Assembly (NCBI GenBank): GCA_022113835.1
Contig: JAILWY010000012.1
Span: forward strand, 11,594,001-11,658,000
DNA: 64,000 bases
From: Atopsyche davidsoni
Lineage: Eukaryota; Arthropoda; Insecta; Trichoptera; Hydrobiosidae
Direction: 5' to 3'
In this document: in pieces, positions 60,103 through 64,000 of the stretch
Layout: every line of letters starts with the position of its first letter
Numbering within the stretch: the stretch's first letter is position 1
Made by a program: the position numbers and the translations under genes
Notes under the pieces: model-generated
What the model saw: only the letters and a program-made list of their open reading frames with translations
What the model was told of the DNA's origin: nothing
Databases searched by the model: none

Positions 60103-63100
60103 GTAAGTATCCGGTATCGCTCGATAGTGCCGAGTGGAGGCATCGGCGCGGGGCGTAATGATGACAAATATCCACGGACTGCACTTGCATCATTTTCGTA
60201 GTCTGGAGACAGGCTTTACTTTCAAATCATAAGAAAAAATTTAAAGAAACATCTACGCTGTTGTTTGATATGTAAACATTAATTTTAAACGCATTTTATG
60301 TCAAGCTAAAAATGTTTTTCAAATATTGCAATATTTCAAAAAAAAAATTGTAAATATGTTGTTCTCTTATTTGGTGTGTATTATGGTAAATAAAAATCAT
60401 TTTATTCTATCATACTATAAATATTTTTAAATGATTCATGAATTTTATGCATTACAATTTTTATTGTATCGAATTCTAAACACATATATTCATTACAAAA
60501 CAAGTTATTCAACTTGAGAGTGTATGTTAGTATTTAAGGACAAAATAAATATAAAATAAAAATTCCAACTATGCACTTATTGAATAGAAAATTATACTCA
60601 GCAATTAAAAGTATGGTCCACAACAGCGTCTTCACCTTCACGTGTCCCAAGTTTAACACTATCGGTTTTATTTTGTTATTTATGGTAACCCGAAATAATT
60701 TATAGGGGGGCTCCATAATAATTTAAGACAGCTCTAAAAATATTTTAAGTTGGTAAAACTACTCGAATACTTACAGTGAGTAGTAAAGATACCAACAAAG
60801 GTTGACGGTATTAGGTAAATCTCTAATTTCATCATATAAAGGTACACACGTGTATTTTGTAAGCTCACTTAAAAGCTCGGCATCTTAACTCCGCATAGCG
60901 TAGAGAATACTTTTCCATCGAATTGTAATTCTAACGGTAATAAGGCGCATAAAAATACAACTATTTAAACAAGCTTGTGTATTCAAAGGTCTCTTCTCTG
61001 AGGAGTAATTAACACGAAAATGACCCCAGCAATGATTTTGTAATAAGATTTATTGTCATACACGTTGTTTCACAATTCGTGGTTTCTCCAGAAGCCAACT
61101 TGCAATGGTGATAGAGCTTGAATTGAAAGTTTTGATTATTTTGCAATTAATGTAGAGTATAATATAAGCGTCACAAAATCATAACATTGCTAGTATTTGT
61201 GGATTTTTTTAAAATTAGTAGGTTAGTAGTTTTTATCAATCTAAGAACCATGTTTAAATTTTTATTTTGGAATTATCAATCGATAATGAGATGGGCGTTT
61301 AATTCATTTTCCTTCCCGTCGTCGAAATAATTAAAAAAACACATTTTGAAAAAGCTTACTCTGTAGTTGCAGTTCTGATTTGGGGATATGCAATGCGATT
61401 TAGTTTATTTACATAACACGGCGTTGCCTCAACGTTAGAAGTATAAAGAGTTTTGAAACACCGGGTATGTTCTCAAAGCGCAAAGTCGCGTAAACAAAGC
61501 GAAGAATTCCCCAATTCCGGCGCGAGGCTACGGTGCCGCGGGTGCACGCCACGGCACGCCACGGCCACGCCACGGCCACGCCACGGCCACGCCACGGCCA
61601 CGCCACGGCCACGCCACGGCCACGCCACGGCCACGCCACGGCCACGCCACGGCCACGCCACGGCCACGCCACGGCCACGCCACGGCCACGTCACGGCCAC
61701 GTCACGGGCACGCCACGGGCACGCCACGGGCACTCCACGGCCAGGCCACGGCCACGCCACGGCCAAGCCATGGGAACACCACGGCAACGCCATGGCCACG
61801 TCACGGGCACGCCACGGGCACGCCACGGCCACGCCACGGCCACGCCCCGGCCACGCCACGGTCAGCAGCGCCACAGAGCTCCACCGAGATTCTCTACGGC
61901 TAGCTCACGGATTATTTATAGAAATCGGTACTCATTTATAAGACGGAAATTGTCAACCGTTACGTTCTCCCGAGTAGTTCTACTCGTGTTATTGATGGTA
62001 AACCGCACAACTGTTCACACAAACACAATTCGTCAATCAAATTAATGAAGATCCGCCCGACGGCTCGGCGCTTCTGTTCCAACAGCTGGGATGGATAATA
62101 ATTCATTATGTTTAATAATCATCGCGGACGTGCTCACAGTGTACTTCTGGAGGCTTTTACGCGATCGCAAGGTGGGTACATAAATCACCTTGGCGTCTTG
62201 AATCAACGTTGGCGTCTAATGTACGGACAAGTCATAACTGATCATTTGAAAGGTGATAATTTTGAACACAAATACGCTTAAATAAAATTGAATGCGTCGT
62301 GATTATGATCGCTCGATCATTTTTATAGCGTCATTTGCCTATTATGATTTCATAAGAGCTCATTGAAATATCACTGGTGTAAACGTATCGTTACAAACTA
62401 GCATTAAGAAATTAAATTTACAAACATTGACTTAATGCATTCACTGTGATATACAACAATTTTTTTATCTATTAATTTTCAGTGGGTTGTTTTATATTCA
62501 AATTAAATTCATAAATAATAGTCCATATTTTTACTATAGTCAAATTGTAATCTTCAAGTATACAACTTGAGGTAAGTCTTGATTTCCAACTAAAAAGGTT
62601 CTATCGTGTAAGCAGCATTGTTTCAGATAATTGCCGAGTGTTTCAGCGCAGTCCTGCTACCTCAGTTTCATCGAATTAGATTTTTGTTTTATCCAGCTTC
62701 GATTTTAGAATCCACACCATATTTTACATACTCAATTTATTTATATAAATGCTTTATTCTCAAAACATAAAAGCTTTTTATAGACAATATTCAATTTTTA
62801 AATCAATTTTTCAATACAAATTAGAGCAAGGTTATCTCATAAATATATTTTTCAATGTTTTGATGTCGAATTTGAATATATATTTTTGGAGGAAACTGTG
62901 AGTATCATGTATCGTAGCACGTCATATCCACGAAAGAGACAAACGATATTGTTTTGATGCTAAAATAATAAAGTAAAAATACGAATATTCATAGAAAAAT
63001 ACATCAATAAGTGAACACGATTTATCCCATATGAAATGAAATCAAAATCAAAGTACTTCTAAAAGTTTTACGAATACTTTTAATAAATTAAATAATAATG

Positions 63101-64000
63101 AGGAGAGTTCCGGATTTTCTTTGTAAAACAGCTGCGTATCAGACAATAAAAAATCAAACCATCACGTTTCGTTTATTTAAAATAAATTATTTGCACATAT
63201 CGACTTCCATCATACAATCGATGTTAAATTTCGTCTTTTCATTTACTTTTGAAACTATAAAAAATCTCCAATTTAATCGACAAAGGGTTTATGTTACAAC
63301 TATTTATTTTTTAATTTTTATCACCAATCATCAACAAAACCATTCGATTTATAGAATAAATAATTATTTTATTTTATTTATACGCATAGTGCACGCAATA
63401 AAATGGTATTTTTATAAAAAAAAAAACATTGATCTCTCTTTTGCGGTGTTTGCACATTCGCAGCCTCATCCGCTGTAAACTGAAGTCGGCACGTAAACAG
63501 CGCTGTAGGGAAGTTTCCGCGAATATCCATTTGTTTCCCACCCCGCCCGGGCGCGCCCTTATTGAAGGCAGTGGTACAATAGTTTCGCGAAGGCTTCGTT
63601 TTTCCCGTCGTATTGTATCGGGGCTGCCAGACCACTGACCCCGGACACGTGCTACGTGTACGTGGGGAGAGTACCTTCAGTAGTTAGGGCGGATCCATAC
63701 ATTTATACCGCCCCGTATGTACGGGATATTCTTTTACGAAGGCTGCGTATAATGCCATTGTTCGTACATGTTCCGATACAAACCCTGGGGTATGTATTTT
63801 ATGCTGTTCGCACTGCCGAGATAAAAGGAGTCGGTTTAATACAACAGTAGCGTGTGATGAGAATTGATAAAAAGATTTCTCTGATTTTTTAGTTTTGTGA
63901 GCATTGGTTTGAAATTGAGTAAAAATATCATTTATATCAATGTCTGTACACACATCTATAATTTTGAAAATAAGATGCCATATATTATATTAAATAATCA
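60103..64000. other. Possible first intron of the plus-strand candidate, or intergenic
   Basis: AT-rich, with a large GC-rich minisatellite at 61546-61862 and balanced segments at 62040-62340 and 63470-63850. The latter contains GGGCGCGCCC and several CACGTG/ACGTG words. No exon with recognisable homology was found in either strand. Confidence 0.4.
61546..61862. repeat. GC-rich 11-bp minisatellite (CGCCACGGCCA)
   Basis: About 29 copies. The first half is almost perfect and the second half carries scattered substitutions (GGGCA, TCACGG and GGGAA variants). Frames of up to 170 codons on both strands are translations of this repeat and should not be annotated as proteins; the 11-bp period rotates the frame, giving periodic Pro-Arg-His-Gly-Ala-Thr peptides. 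Confidence 0.97.

Noticed and set aside
61453..62045. Overlapping frames of 133-170 codons on both strands
   Set aside because: They are translations of the 11-bp CGCCACGGCCA minisatellite. The period rotates all frames, so open length is not evidence of coding.
63098..63478. 126-codon plus-strand frame starting from ATG
   Set aside because: Biased Ile/Phe/Asn/Thr composition is typical of AT-rich chance frames, and no domain or splice context was seen.
1..64000. Search for CRISPR arrays, operons or phage/bacterial genes
   Set aside because: Tandem arrays here have no unique spacers, and gene structure is spliced and eukaryotic.

Overview
The window is eukaryotic and reads as insect genomic DNA. 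It is strongly AT-rich, with long introns, canonical GT-AG junctions, short TTAGG tracts (the insect telomere motif), MITE-like and Penelope-like repeats, and scattered GC-rich islands. A lepidopteran source is my best guess, but nothing here proves the order. There is no bacterial-style gene packing, CRISPR array or operon, and most open frames are chance readings of AT-rich or tandem-repeat DNA.

The one gene I recognise with confidence is the voltage-gated calcium channel beta subunit (Drosophila symbol Ca-beta), on the minus strand. Four consecutive coding exons can be placed to the base: 23426-23521 (N-terminus), 6463-6579 (acidic/charged linker), 5214-5333 (start of SH3) and 1186-1393 (rest of SH3 plus the start of the HOOK region). 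All phases agree, giving about 180 residues, and the reading frame leaves the window at a phase-1 donor. The guanylate-kinase-like domain and the 3' end must lie to the left, outside the window. The introns are about 16.8, 1.1 and 3.8 kb. A GC-rich, uORF-bearing, probably TATA-less leader and promoter region lies at about 23.5-24.1 kb.

The introns and the roughly 40 kb upstream carry repeats and structured elements: a pogo/Tigger-like MITE with TA duplication (4515-4908), a fold-back repeat carrying hammerhead-ribozyme-like cores as in Penelope-like elements (15361-15564), four compact GC-rich minisatellites (3.3, 32.0, 40.4 and 61.6 kb), a 44-bp perfect palindrome (58.3 kb) and a pre-miRNA-sized hairpin (55.3 kb). 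Between them are AT-rich stretches without features and islands of balanced composition that resemble regulatory DNA.

Four exon candidates are weaker: a minus-strand signal-peptide-like exon inside the Ca-beta intron (10559-10643), a phase-compatible alternative first exon for Ca-beta (27449-27505), a short Pro/Ser exon (37033-37086), and a plus-strand TATA promoter with a leader whose coding part is only Met-Gly before a GTAAGT donor (60006-60102). The last is the best sign of a second gene, running right out of the window. I found no multi-gene system here. The most interesting items are the ribozyme-bearing fold-back, the hairpins and the candidate exons.
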